The position numbers and the translations under genes were made by a program. DNA of 64,000 nt from Burkholderia sp. Bp9143 (GTDB lineage: Bacteria > Pseudomonadota > Gammaproteobacteria > Burkholderiales > Burkholderiaceae): positions 1-64,000 of the forward strand of contig NZ_QTPO01000045.1 in the NCBI RefSeq assembly GCF_003853645.1. The letters are read 5' to 3'. Below are positions 33,435-41,670 of the stretch, piece by piece (within the stretch, counting starts at the first letter, position 1; every line of letters begins with the position of its first letter). Below the pieces are notes generated by a model. That model was not told the origin of the DNA, searched no databases, and worked only from the letters and a program-made list of their open reading frames with translations.

Positions 33435-34025
33435 TCAGGGCAGCGGCCGCATCGATTCGGGATCGACCGTGCGGCTCTTCGCGGTCTGCCCGTCGCGCAG
33501 ATCCTTGTACCAGAAGAGGGCGACTTCCCCGTCGTTCGCGCCGTCGGCGTACAGGAAGCGGTCGTGGCCGCCCACGACGAAGCCCGCCCGCGCGTACGTG
33601 CAGCAGGCCGCGACGTTGTTCGCCTGCGTTTCCAGCCGCATGAAGCCGAACCCGCGGCTGCGCGCCCATGCTTCCGCGGCGGCCAGCAGGAACTGGCCGA
33701 TCCCTTGCCGCCGGCAAGCGCGGTCGACCGCGAGTTCCGCGATCTCGGCCATCCCGTTCCAGCTTTCGGTGATCGCGACGAATCCAGCGAGGCGCCCGCC
33801 CGCGCTCGCGCGGAACAGCGCGGTGCCGCCGGATGCCTCGCGCGCCCAGCCGGCCGGGTCGAAGCCGTAGTCCTTGCGTCGCACGGGCAGCGCGCGCAAG
33901 TCGAGCAGATCCTGGTACGGCGCATTCAGCTCCCACGCGATCTCGAACGAAAAGTCGCATCCGTTCAGTTCGTCGGCGGGCAGATCGACCGCCTGTTCGA
34001 TGCTGATGTGCTCGGCTCGGTCCAT
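33435..34025 (-). CDS. GNAT acetyltransferase, streptothricin acetyltransferase-like
   Basis: A 196-residue GNAT enzyme. The acetyl-CoA-binding core is ITESWNGMAEIAELAVDRAC followed by RRQGIGQFLL, and the segment FMRLETQANNVAACCTYARA then GFVVGGHDRFLY strongly resembles streptothricin acetyltransferases (Sat). Real activity on streptothricin is not implied; chromosomal relatives are common in Burkholderia. It is convergent with tam. Confidence 0.85.
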   Translation of the reverse strand: MDRAEHISIEQAVDLPADELNGCDFSFEIAWELNAPYQDLLDLRALPVRRKDYGFDPAGWAREASGGTALFRASAGGRLAGFVAITESWNGMAEIAELAVDRACRRQGIGQFLLAAAEAWARSRGFGFMRLETQANNVAACCTYARAGFVVGGHDRFLYADGANDGEVALFWYKDLRDGQTAKSRTVDPESMRPLP

Positions 34026-34218
34026 GTGTCGGTGTCCTGTCTTCAGCGGGATTGCCTGGTCTTCCCCCGGGCGAGCGCCGCCGCCTTGCGGCGAGCCGGA
34101 TCGCGCCCGTTCCTGTTCTTGAATTGCTGCGCTCGCGCAATGCCTTCCCCCGCGGCGCCGTTCAACGCACGATTATGCGGGATATCGGCGCGGACGCTGC
34201 CGCGCTTGGGCTGGCGGT

Positions 34219-34488
34219 GCGAGATCGCCGATCCCGGCCGTGTTCGCCGCCGGCATCCGGCCGGGCGTGCGGGAATCGGAGGCTTCCGCGCTGGAGTCGA
34301 GCGTGCTCAAGGCGCTCGGGATGGACCGCATCCGGCATCCGGTCATCGTTCGCTTCGGTGAGAACATGCCGCGCACGTTCAAGGAGCGCTCGGTCGCCGA
34401 CCGGGAACGCGCCGACGACGACATCTTCTTCGTCGATCTCGGCGTCGTATGGGGCAGGCACGAGGGCGACGCGGCCGTTCGGCGCGGC
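34219..34488 (+). pseudogene. Remnant of an M24 (Xaa-Pro aminopeptidase-like) metallopeptidase
   Basis: About 85 codons read as an M24 peptidase fragment: GIRPGVRESEASALESSVLK, then DRIRHPVIVRFGENMPRTFK and DDIFFVDLGVVWGRHEGDA, where the two Asp of the metal site are visible. The conserved continuation after HEGDA is missing and the frame degenerates into Arg-rich sequence, and there is no proper N-terminus. The rest of the peptidase (about 150 further residues with His and Glu ligands) is absent, so this is a truncated, decayed gene. Confidence 0.55.
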
Positions 34489-34580
34489 GTTTTACGAAGA
34501 CGTGCTCGTCCGAGGTTGAGACCTGGCGCGAGCAGGGCGCCGGGCGACGCGCGCCGTGGACGCGCGCCGCCAGACCCTCG

Positions 34581-37031
34581 TCAGATGCTGATCGCGACCG
34601 GGCCTGCCAGCGGCGTGTAGCCGTCGTCGAACAGGAACCACGCATCGTACTGGCCCGACGCCAGCGCGCTGTTCGCCGTCGACGAGAACAGCAGCGAGCC
34701 CGTGCTCTTCGGCAGGTACGCCCACGACTTGTAGCCGCCCTTGGTCGGCTGCGCGCCGCGTGCGTAGATACCAACCCAGTTCTTCGGGCTGTGGCGCCAC
34801 GGCGGCACGACGTAGTCGAACCGCAGCGTGCCGTACGACGACCCCTGCGACGACAGCGCGGGCACGAACTTCCCGTTCGTATTGCCGATCGCCGAATCGG
34901 TCAGCAGCGTGCCCGCCAGCGCCTGCACGCAGCCGGCCACGCGGCGCAGGAAGTCCGGATCGTTCGCGTCGCGAATGCTCGCGTCGTACCAGCCGGCGTC
35001 GCCGTACCACGTGACGGCCTGCGTCGCACCGGCCGGCACGGTGACCGATTGCGGCGTGTTCATCCCGTACGCGTTGTCGACGAGCTGGAACGTCGTCGCG
35101 CTCGACCCGGCGGTGTTGTCGAGCGTGATCTGCACGTTGCCGTTCTGCACGTCGTAACAGAGGCTCACTTCGGCCGGCGATCCCGTGTTCCCCGACGCGC
35201 CGATGGTGCCGCGAAACGTCTGCAGGAATCCGTTCGGCCCGTAGACCGAATAGTCGTAGCCGCCGGCCGAATTCAACGCGAGTGAATCGGAGAGGGTCGT
35301 GCATGCATTTGCGCCGGCGCCGATCGTGTATTGCCGCGGGATCGTGCCGGTGCCGTCGACCCATGCCTGCAGATGCACGCCGGCCGTGCCGGTGTTGGTC
35401 ATCGTCAGCGCGAGCGTCTTGCCGGATCGGCTGACCTTGCCCTGCACGAAGAACTCGTACGGCAGCCGGCATGCGGCGTTGCGGCCGGTCGCCTGCGCGG
35501 GCACCGCGGTGGTGGTGGCCGGCGGGATGATGACCGTCCAGCCGTTCGGGTCCATGTTGCTGGCCGGGCTCGGGATCGCCGGTACCGTCTGGTCGGGATG
35601 CGTGAAGTCGAACGCCGACGTGAGATCGCCGCACACGGTGCGCCGCCACGGCGTGATGTTCGTTTCCTGCAACCCGAACCGCGCTTCCAGGAAGCGGATC
35701 ACCGACGTGTGATCGAACACCTGAGAATTGACCTTGCCGCCCTTCGACCAGGGCGAGATCACGAACATCGGCACGCGCGGGCCGAGGCCGATCGGCACGT
35801 CGCCGCTGGCCGAGCCGTCGGATGCCGCGCCGCTGCCGCCGACGAATTCGGCCGCGGTCGAGACCGTCGACTGGCCGGTGCCCGCATACGTGCTGGACGG
35901 CACGGCCGGCGGCACGTGGTCGAACAGGCCGTCGTTCTCGTCGTACATCACGAGCAGCACCGTGCTGGCCCAGACCTTCGGGTTCGACGTCAGCACGTTG
36001 AGGACGTTGCTCACATACCATTCGCCACCGCTCGCGGCCCACGACGGGTGTTCGCAGTACGCATACGGCGCGGCGATCCACGCTACCTGCGGCAGCGTGT
36101 CGTTCGTGACGTCGGCCTGCAGCTGGCTGAACAGGCGCGTGTCGTATTCGGTGCCGCCGCCCGTCGGGTCGATCTGCGTGCCGTTGAGCGCTGGCGCGAG
36201 CGGATCATTCGCGCCGAGGTTCTGATATTGCTTGAAGTTGAGGATGACGTTGTCGCCGTAGTTGCCGTTCCACCAGAGATCCTTGCTGGAGCCGTTGTAC
36301 TCGCCGTAGCCGTGGCCGGCGTCGAGCCCGTTGCCCTTGTCCTGATAGAACTTCCACGTGACGCCGGCCGCGTTCAGCCGTTCCGGCATCGTGGTCCAGC
36401 CGGTGCCGGTCATCGTGTTCGTCGTGTACGGCGCGTAGCCGGGCACGTTGCCGCAGCAGCCGGTCCAAAGATACAGGCGGTTCGGGTCGGTCGGCCCGAG
36501 CATCGAACAGTGGTAGCTGTCGCACACGGTGAAGGCGCTCGCCAGCGCGTAATAGAACGGGATGTCGTTCTGCGTGAAGTAGACCATCGTGCCGCTGGTC
36601 TTCGCGCCGGCCCAGTTGTCGTAGCGGCCGTTGTTCCATGCGCTGTGCGTGCCGCTCCAGCTGTGATCGAGGTCGCCGTAATAGGTGTCGCCGTTCGCGA
36701 CGCCGGCCGGCGGCGTCGGGTTGAACGGAAACACGTACGACAGCAGCCACGGCTGGCGCCAGACCGGATAGCCGCTCGAGATCACGACCGGGCGCGGATC
36801 GCCGAAGCCGCGCGCGCTGCGCAGCGTGCCGAGGTAGTGGTCGAACGACCGGTTTTCCTGCATCAGGATCACGACGTGCTTCACATCCTGAAGCGTGCCG
36901 GTGACGGTCGCGGCGGGAATCGACTGCGCGCGCAGGATGCTTTCGGGCAGCATGCCGGTGACGGCCGTGGCACCCGCGAGCTTCAGCGCATCGGCCAGGA
37001 ACTGACGTCGTGTCGTGGATTTTTTTTGCAT
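34581..37031 (-). CDS. Tat-exported phosphocholine-type phospholipase C
   Basis: An 816-residue enzyme of the PlcH/PlcN/AcpA phosphoesterase family (PF04185) that cleaves phosphatidylcholine-type lipids. The twin-arginine signal is TTRRQFLADALKLAGATAV at residues 6-24. The catalytic domain begins KHVVILMQENRSFDHYLGTL and includes YDENDGLFDHVPP and LGPRVPMFVISPWSKGG. Two C-terminal DUF756 beta domains follow (from RLPYEFFVQGKVSRSGK and AEVSLCYDVQNGNVQITLD), plus an extra C-terminal module of about 100 residues with PKNWVGIYARG, longer than the usual 700-residue enzymes. The upstream small lipoprotein-like gene is on the same strand. Plc non-haemolytic versus haemolytic cannot be told. Confidence 0.93.
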   Translation of the reverse strand: MQKKSTTRRQFLADALKLAGATAVTGMLPESILRAQSIPAATVTGTLQDVKHVVILMQENRSFDHYLGTLRSARGFGDPRPVVISSGYPVWRQPWLLSYVFPFNPTPPAGVANGDTYYGDLDHSWSGTHSAWNNGRYDNWAGAKTSGTMVYFTQNDIPFYYALASAFTVCDSYHCSMLGPTDPNRLYLWTGCCGNVPGYAPYTTNTMTGTGWTTMPERLNAAGVTWKFYQDKGNGLDAGHGYGEYNGSSKDLWWNGNYGDNVILNFKQYQNLGANDPLAPALNGTQIDPTGGGTEYDTRLFSQLQADVTNDTLPQVAWIAAPYAYCEHPSWAASGGEWYVSNVLNVLTSNPKVWASTVLLVMYDENDGLFDHVPPAVPSSTYAGTGQSTVSTAAEFVGGSGAASDGSASGDVPIGLGPRVPMFVISPWSKGGKVNSQVFDHTSVIRFLEARFGLQETNITPWRRTVCGDLTSAFDFTHPDQTVPAIPSPASNMDPNGWTVIIPPATTTAVPAQATGRNAACRLPYEFFVQGKVSRSGKTLALTMTNTGTAGVHLQAWVDGTGTIPRQYTIGAGANACTTLSDSLALNSAGGYDYSVYGPNGFLQTFRGTIGASGNTGSPAEVSLCYDVQNGNVQITLDNTAGSSATTFQLVDNAYGMNTPQSVTVPAGATQAVTWYGDAGWYDASIRDANDPDFLRRVAGCVQALAGTLLTDSAIGNTNGKFVPALSSQGSSYGTLRFDYVVPPWRHSPKNWVGIYARGAQPTKGGYKSWAYLPKSTGSLLFSSTANSALASGQYDAWFLFDDGYTPLAGPVAISI

Positions 37032-37135
37032 GATCGCTCTCTGTCATGAGTGGCCGGCCGGACTGGCCGGACGCCGCCGCGCTTTACGCGCCGCGCGTTG
37101 CAGCGGCAGTCACGCCGGACATGGGCAGGTGCCCG

Positions 37136-37396
37136 TCAGTGGCAAGCAGTGGCGCAGTGCAGGACCGGCGTGGAAGCCGGGCCCGATGCCGATGCGCGGT
37201 TCGCGGCGAGATTGCCGGCGGTGCCGGAATCGCCATCGCCGCAACCGGCCAGCGCGCAGAGGAGTGCGATCATGAAAGCGCCGCGCCAGTGCGGAAAGCG
37301 GCTTTCCGTACCGGCGGGCGGAGCGAGATTGTCCTGACCCGGATCGAGTCGGAATCCTGAGTGATTGCGATGCGTCGTGCCTGTTCCTGATTTCAT
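37136..37396 (-). CDS. Small lipoprotein-like protein upstream of phospholipase C
   Basis: An 86-residue protein. ATG 37396 is preceded by a strong AGGAGGGG; the hydrophobic part (MIALLCALAGC, with a lipobox at LAGC) begins only at residue 42, so either the first 41 residues are a cytoplasmic extension or translation starts at the internal ATG, which lacks a ribosome-binding site. Two further Cys lie at the end (CATACH). About 105 bases upstream of plc on the same strand, so perhaps an accessory of that enzyme. No family recognised. Confidence 0.5.
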   Translation of the reverse strand: MKSGTGTTHRNHSGFRLDPGQDNLAPPAGTESRFPHWRGAFMIALLCALAGCGDGDSGTAGNLAANRASASGPASTPVLHCATACH

Positions 37397-37440
37397 TGCC
37401 CCTCCTGACATGAAATGAACGGCGGAGAATATCGCCCGAA

Positions 37441-38121
37441 TCAGAACAACTTCATGACAGGCCATCCACGCGTACCGGCGACGTGCGACAGCCGGGCATC
37501 GGGATTGGTCGCGACCGGATGCGTGACGTAGTCCAGCAACGGCACGTCGTTGATCGAATCGCTGTAGAAGTAGGTCCGTTCGAAATCCGATGGCATATAG
37601 CCGAGCGAATCGAGCCATGCGTTGGTGCGCACGACTTTCCCTTCGCGAAAACTCGGCACGCCGACGCTGCGGCCGGTGAACTTGCCGCCCGGCGTGCCGT
37701 CGTCGGTATCGAGCTCGATGCCGAGCAGATGCTCGACACCAAACTCGGCGGCGATCGGCCCCGTCACGAACACGTTGGTCGCGGTGACGATGCAGCAAAG
37801 ATCGCCGTTCTCGCGATGACGATCGACCAGCGCGCGCGCTTGCTGCGTGATGGCCGGCCGGATCACCTCGTCCATGAACTGCGCGTGCCAGCGTTCGAGT
37901 TGTGCCCGCGGGTAGCGGGTGAGCGGCGCCAGCGTCACCGCGAGATACGCGTCCATGTCGAGCGTGCCGGCCGCGTAGTGGCCGTAGTGCTCGTCGATCA
38001 GCGCCGCGTGCGTGTCGTCTTCCAGCGAGCCGACCCGGGTGATGAAGCGGCCCCAGGCCTGGTCGCTGTCGAGCGGCAGCAGCGTGTGATCGAGATCGAA
38101 CAGCGCGAGATTCTTGTGCAT
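37441..38121 (-). CDS. HAD-superfamily hydrolase, subfamily IB (phosphoserine-phosphatase-like)
   Basis: A 226-residue HAD phosphatase. Motif I is LALFDLDHTLLPLDSD (nucleophile Asp and acid Asp), motif II ends CCIVTATNVFVTG, and motif III/IV is TYFYSDSINDVPLLDYVTHP. TIGR01490-type IB hydrolases share this layout. No signal peptide, so it acts in the cytoplasm. It sits between phospholipase C and a choline-type binding protein, which makes phosphorylcholine a plausible but unproven substrate. Confidence 0.88.
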   Translation of the reverse strand: MHKNLALFDLDHTLLPLDSDQAWGRFITRVGSLEDDTHAALIDEHYGHYAAGTLDMDAYLAVTLAPLTRYPRAQLERWHAQFMDEVIRPAITQQARALVDRHRENGDLCCIVTATNVFVTGPIAAEFGVEHLLGIELDTDDGTPGGKFTGRSVGVPSFREGKVVRTNAWLDSLGYMPSDFERTYFYSDSINDVPLLDYVTHPVATNPDARLSHVAGTRGWPVMKLF

Positions 38122-38152
38122 GTCAAAGTCCTGGTATTGCTAGCGTGCGCGC

Positions 38153-39097
38153 TTACGCGCCGATGAGTTTCTCGATCGCGTCCTTCGCGTTCTTCCCGTC
38201 GATCGTCGTGACGCCGTCGAGCCACTTCGAGAGCGCGCCCGGGTTTTTCCGAGCCCATTCCTTCGCGACCGCGACCGGATCCGCGTGATTCATGATCGGC
38301 ACCATCAGCTGGTTCTCTTCGTCGGTCGTGAATTTCAGGTTGGTCAGCAGCCGGCCGACGTTCGGGCAGCGTTCGAGGTAGCCGGGCGTGACGAGCGTGT
38401 AGACCTTTGCCGACCCGTAGTTCGGACCGAACACGCCGTCGCCGCCTTCCAGATAGGAAATCTTGTAGTTGATGTTCATCGGATGCGGCTCCCACGCCAG
38501 GAACACGATCATCCGGTGTTCCTGTACGGCACGCGTCACCTGGACCAGCATCCCGGCCTCGCTCGATTCGACGAGCTTGAAGCCGCCGAGCCCGAACTCG
38601 TTCTTGTCGATCATCCGCTGGATCAGCGCGTTGCCGTTGTTGCCGGCGCCGATCCCGTAGATCTTGCCGTCGAGCTGGTCACGGAATCTGGCGATGTCGG
38701 CGAAGCTCTTCAGGCCCTTGTCCGATGCGTATTGCGGGACGGCCAGCGTGTAGCGCGCGCCGACCAGGTTCGGCTGCGGCAACAGGTGCACGGCGCCGGC
38801 GTCGACGAACGGTTTCACCGTCGGCGTCATGCTCGGATCCCAGTAGCCGAGGAATGCGTCGATCTGTGCCTTCTTCACGCCGGCCAGCACGATCGGCGGC
38901 GACGCGATCGTCTTGCTGGCTTCGTAGCCGAGCCCGTCGAGCAGCATCATCGCGACGCCGGTCGTGGCCGCGATGTCGCTCCAGCCGACATCGCCGAGCG
39001 TCACCTTCTTGCAGACGTCGCTTTCGGATGCGTGGACGGGCGCCGTCGCGATCGACGCGAGCAGCATTGCGGTCAGCATCCATGCCTTCTTCATCAT
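38153..39097 (-). CDS. Choline/glycine-betaine ABC transporter substrate-binding protein (ChoX-like)
   Basis: A 314-residue periplasmic binding protein of the OpuAC family. Signal peptide MMKKAWMLTAMLLASIATAP with cleavage at VHA-SES. The quaternary-ammonium-binding aromatic cage is suggested by VGWSDI, GYWDPSM and WEPHPMN. Length and motifs fit ChoX of rhizobia. No permease or ATPase lies nearby, so it must pair with components encoded elsewhere, as is common for choline-binding proteins in Burkholderia. Start ATG 39097 has GGAG six bases upstream. Confidence 0.9.
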   Translation of the reverse strand: MMKKAWMLTAMLLASIATAPVHASESDVCKKVTLGDVGWSDIAATTGVAMMLLDGLGYEASKTIASPPIVLAGVKKAQIDAFLGYWDPSMTPTVKPFVDAGAVHLLPQPNLVGARYTLAVPQYASDKGLKSFADIARFRDQLDGKIYGIGAGNNGNALIQRMIDKNEFGLGGFKLVESSEAGMLVQVTRAVQEHRMIVFLAWEPHPMNINYKISYLEGGDGVFGPNYGSAKVYTLVTPGYLERCPNVGRLLTNLKFTTDEENQLMVPIMNHADPVAVAKEWARKNPGALSKWLDGVTTIDGKNAKDAIEKLIGA

Positions 39098-39202
39098 GTG
39101 GGTCTCCTAAGCAAGTGTTCCGGATCGGGTTGCGTGAATGGTCCGACGGTCGATCGTATTGATCGGATGAAACGAACGAACTTGGGTCTAGCTGTGTGGT
39201 TT

Positions 39203-39241
39203 TTCGTAACGTATATTAGAACGCACAAATTCGCAAGTTCG
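39203..39241. promoter_or_regulatory. TTCG-containing repeats in the ChoX/MgtC divergent spacer
   Basis: TTCG occurs at 39203-39206, 39230-39233 and 39238-39241 in an AT-rich stretch, with a repeated CGCACAAA. DeoR-family repressors often bind repeated TTCG-type boxes, and a DeoR gene lies just beyond mgtC. Binding is a guess. Confidence 0.25.
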
Positions 39242-39358
39242 CACAAAAATACAACCCGTGGCGAGTGCGGACCGTCAGCCGGACGAAAGCAAGACGAGTT
39301 GGGCGGCGGTCCGGGCGTGCCGCGTTTCATCAAGTCGGTCAAAGGAAGGAGACCTCGC

Positions 39359-40039
39359 ATGATCAGTCAGATGGAAATCATTTCCCGCCTGTTGCTGGCC
39401 GCGCTGCTCGGCAGCATCATCGGCATCGAGCGCGAACGGCTGTCGTGGGCGGCCGGGTTGCGCACGCACATGCTGGTGGCCGTGGGTGCGGCGCTCGTGA
39501 TGGTCGTGTCCGCGTTCGGCTTCGCGGACATCCAGGACGCGAAGAACGTGTCGCTCGACCCGTCGCGGGTCGCCGCGCAGGTCGTGTCGGGCATCGGCTT
39601 TCTCGGCGCCGGGTCGATCATGCTGCGCGGCGAGATCATCCGCGGGCTGACGACGGCGGCGAGCCTGTGGGTCGTCGCGGCGGTCGGGCTGGCGGTGGGC
39701 GGCGGCATGTACGTCGCCGCGATCGCCGCGACGGCGATCGTGCTGACGATCCTCGCGGGCCTGAAGCCGATCGAGAAACGCTTCTTCGCCGCGCGGCAGC
39801 GCTGGGGCGTGCGCATCCTCGCGAGCCGCGGCGCGGTGAAGCTGACGTCGCTGCAGGCGATGCCGGGCATCGACCAGGCGCGCATCGTCCAGTTCGTCAT
39901 CGAGCAGGACGACGCGACGCCGGACGACGACCGCATCCACGTGGTGTTCTCGAAGATGACGAGCCGCGAATTCCAGGCGGTGCGTCAATCCCTGCAGACC
40001 CTCGTCGGCATCAAAGAGATGGAGGAAAGCGCCGCGTAG
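39359..40039 (+). CDS. MgtC/SapB family membrane protein
   Basis: A 226-residue protein with five predicted membrane helices: LLLAALLGSIIGIERERLSW, LRTHMLVAVGAALVMVVSAF, and the family signature GIGFLGAGSIMLRGE, then TTAASLWVVAAVGLAVGGG. The C-terminal cytoplasmic ACT-like domain is short. MgtC proteins affect magnesium homeostasis, membrane potential and intracellular survival. It is followed 43 bases later by a DeoR-family regulator on the same strand. Confidence 0.9.
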   Translation: MISQMEIISRLLLAALLGSIIGIERERLSWAAGLRTHMLVAVGAALVMVVSAFGFADIQDAKNVSLDPSRVAAQVVSGIGFLGAGSIMLRGEIIRGLTTAASLWVVAAVGLAVGGGMYVAAIAATAIVLTILAGLKPIEKRFFAARQRWGVRILASRGAVKLTSLQAMPGIDQARIVQFVIEQDDATPDDDRIHVVFSKMTSREFQAVRQSLQTLVGIKEMEESAA

Positions 40040-40082
40040 CCACGGTTCGAATACCATTGACGGACATTTCCGAGGACATCTC

Positions 40083-40850
40083 ATGTGGCAAGAAGAGCGA
40101 TATCAGAGGATCCGGCTTCTGTTATCGAAGATGCAGCGCGTCTCCACCGACCGGATCATGGCCGACCTGAACGTGTCGCGGGAAACCGTGCGCCGCGATC
40201 TCGTCGATCTCGAGGCGATGGGGGAGTTGAAGCGCGTGCACGGCGGCGCGGTGCAGGTGGGCGACGAAGCGCCGATCGCCGAACGCGCGCAGACGCACGT
40301 GAAGGCGAAGCAGGCGATCGCGCGCGCCGCGGCGCGGCTCGTCACGGGCTCGCAGACGCTGTTCATCGACGCGGGCACGACCACCACGCTGCTGGCCGAG
40401 GAACTGGCGAAGCTGTCCGGCCTCACGATCATCACGAACTCGATCGACGTCGCGTTGAAGCTGCGCTCGAGCGACCCCGGGCAGGCGAGGAACGAAACGA
40501 TCCTGCTCGGCGGGATGATCGGCAGCCGCGCGGCCGCGACGGTCGGCGACGGGACGATCGCCGAGATCTTCCGCTATCGCGCCGATCTCGCGTTGCTGTC
40601 GCCGGTCGGCGTCGACCACGTGCGCGGCGCGACGAACTACGACCGGATGGAGACGGAAGTTGCCCGCGCGATGGTGACCAACGCGGCGGACGTCGCGATC
40701 CTGGCCGACTTCAGCAAGCTCGGTACGAACAGCCGGATCGGCTTTTGCGAACCCGCGCGGATCGGCACGCTCGTGACGGACCAGAAGGCGGAATCGGTCG
40801 ACAGCTACAAGAGCATCAGGAAGGTCATCAGAAACATCGTGCTGTCCTGA
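40083..40850 (+). CDS. DeoR-family transcriptional regulator
   Basis: A 255-residue DeoR/GlpR-type repressor: HTH at residues 6-58 (ERYQRIRLLLSKMQRVSTDR, LNVSRETVRRDLVDLEAMGE) and a sugar-phosphate-sensing DeoRC domain with LFIDAGTTTTLLAEEL and FSKLGTNSRIGFCEP. Co-oriented with mgtC, but its ligand and target are unknown; no sugar operon lies next to it. Confidence 0.93.
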   Translation: MWQEERYQRIRLLLSKMQRVSTDRIMADLNVSRETVRRDLVDLEAMGELKRVHGGAVQVGDEAPIAERAQTHVKAKQAIARAAARLVTGSQTLFIDAGTTTTLLAEELAKLSGLTIITNSIDVALKLRSSDPGQARNETILLGGMIGSRAAATVGDGTIAEIFRYRADLALLSPVGVDHVRGATNYDRMETEVARAMVTNAADVAILADFSKLGTNSRIGFCEPARIGTLVTDQKAESVDSYKSIRKVIRNIVLS

Positions 40851-41117
40851 TGCGAGCCGCTGCGCGGAGACCGATCCGGCGCCGTGATCCCGCGCATCTG
40901 GAGCGAGCGTGCAAGAGCTTCTTCGCCAAGCGTGCGGCGCGGCGGGTCTCTGCTGACGAATACGTTAACGGGCCGTTGACGCCGACGTCGACATCGCGAC
41001 GCCGCCCGATTGCTCGCGAACCCTAGGTGTGCCGCTCCGCGGTTCGACTATGCTGAATTGACTGCGGCCGGAACTCCGCGCCGCAACTCGGCGAACCGGT
41101 GATGGCGGGAGGGCGCG

Positions 41118-41522
41118 ATGAGCGAGCAAAGCAACGTGCAACTGGTGCAGCAGGCATACGCGGCGTACGGCAGGGCGGATATCGACGGCGTGCTGCAGAC
41201 GCTGTCCGACAGTGTCGACTGGTTCATCCCGGGGCCGGCCGACGTCGTCCCGTTCGTCGGCAGACGACATGGGCCGCAGGAGGTCGCGGCATTCTTCGCG
41301 GCGCTTGCATCGGCGCAGACCGCGGAACGGTTCGAGCCGCTCGAGTTCATCGCCAACGGCAACCGGGTCGTCGTGCTCGGCACGCAGCGCTGGCATGTCC
41401 ACTCGACCGGGCGCACTTACGAGGACGACTGGGTGCACCTGATGACGATCGAAGGCGGGAAGATCGCGGCGTTTGTCGAGTATCACGATACCGAGGCCGA
41501 AGCGGCTGCACATCGACGGTGA
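41118..41522 (+). CDS. SnoaL-like/NTF2-fold protein
   Basis: A 134-residue single-domain protein: NVQLVQQAYAAYGRADIDGV and TLSDSVDWFIPGP at the start, then GRTYEDDWVHLMTIEGGKIA and FVEYHDTEA, the pattern of SnoaL-like cyclases and delta-5-3-ketosteroid-isomerase-like proteins. No signal peptide. Function cannot be given; relatives occur in oxidative-stress and antibiotic contexts. Confidence 0.85.
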   Translation: MSEQSNVQLVQQAYAAYGRADIDGVLQTLSDSVDWFIPGPADVVPFVGRRHGPQEVAAFFAALASAQTAERFEPLEFIANGNRVVVLGTQRWHVHSTGRTYEDDWVHLMTIEGGKIAAFVEYHDTEAEAAAHRR

Positions 41523-41609
41523 CGATGCCGCAGACGTGCCGGTCTGCCGTGCCCTGCGGTTTCGGCATCCGGTGCGGTTGGCTCGGCCCGCTGTGCCGCG
41601 GCGCCCCGT

Positions 41610-41647
41610 AAAAAAGGCGGCGCCGCCCCACTGGGCACGGCGCCACC
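41610..41647 (-). terminator. Rho-independent terminator after the aldehyde dehydrogenase gene
   Basis: On the minus strand a stem pairing GGTGGCGCCG with CGGCGCCGCC (one G-T pair) closes a loop of about 12 bases and is followed by a run of T (A-run at 41610-41615 on the plus strand). It lies 24 bases past the stop of the aldehyde dehydrogenase gene. On the plus strand there is no U-run, so it serves mainly the minus-strand transcript. Confidence 0.8.
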
Positions 41648-41670
41648 AACGGCCCGACCGGCCGCCCTGG

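Noticed and set aside
40964..40980. Near-palindrome GTTAACG-GGC-CGTTGAC after the DeoR gene
   Set aside because: One mismatch, no U-run, and not near any start; too weak to call an operator or terminator.
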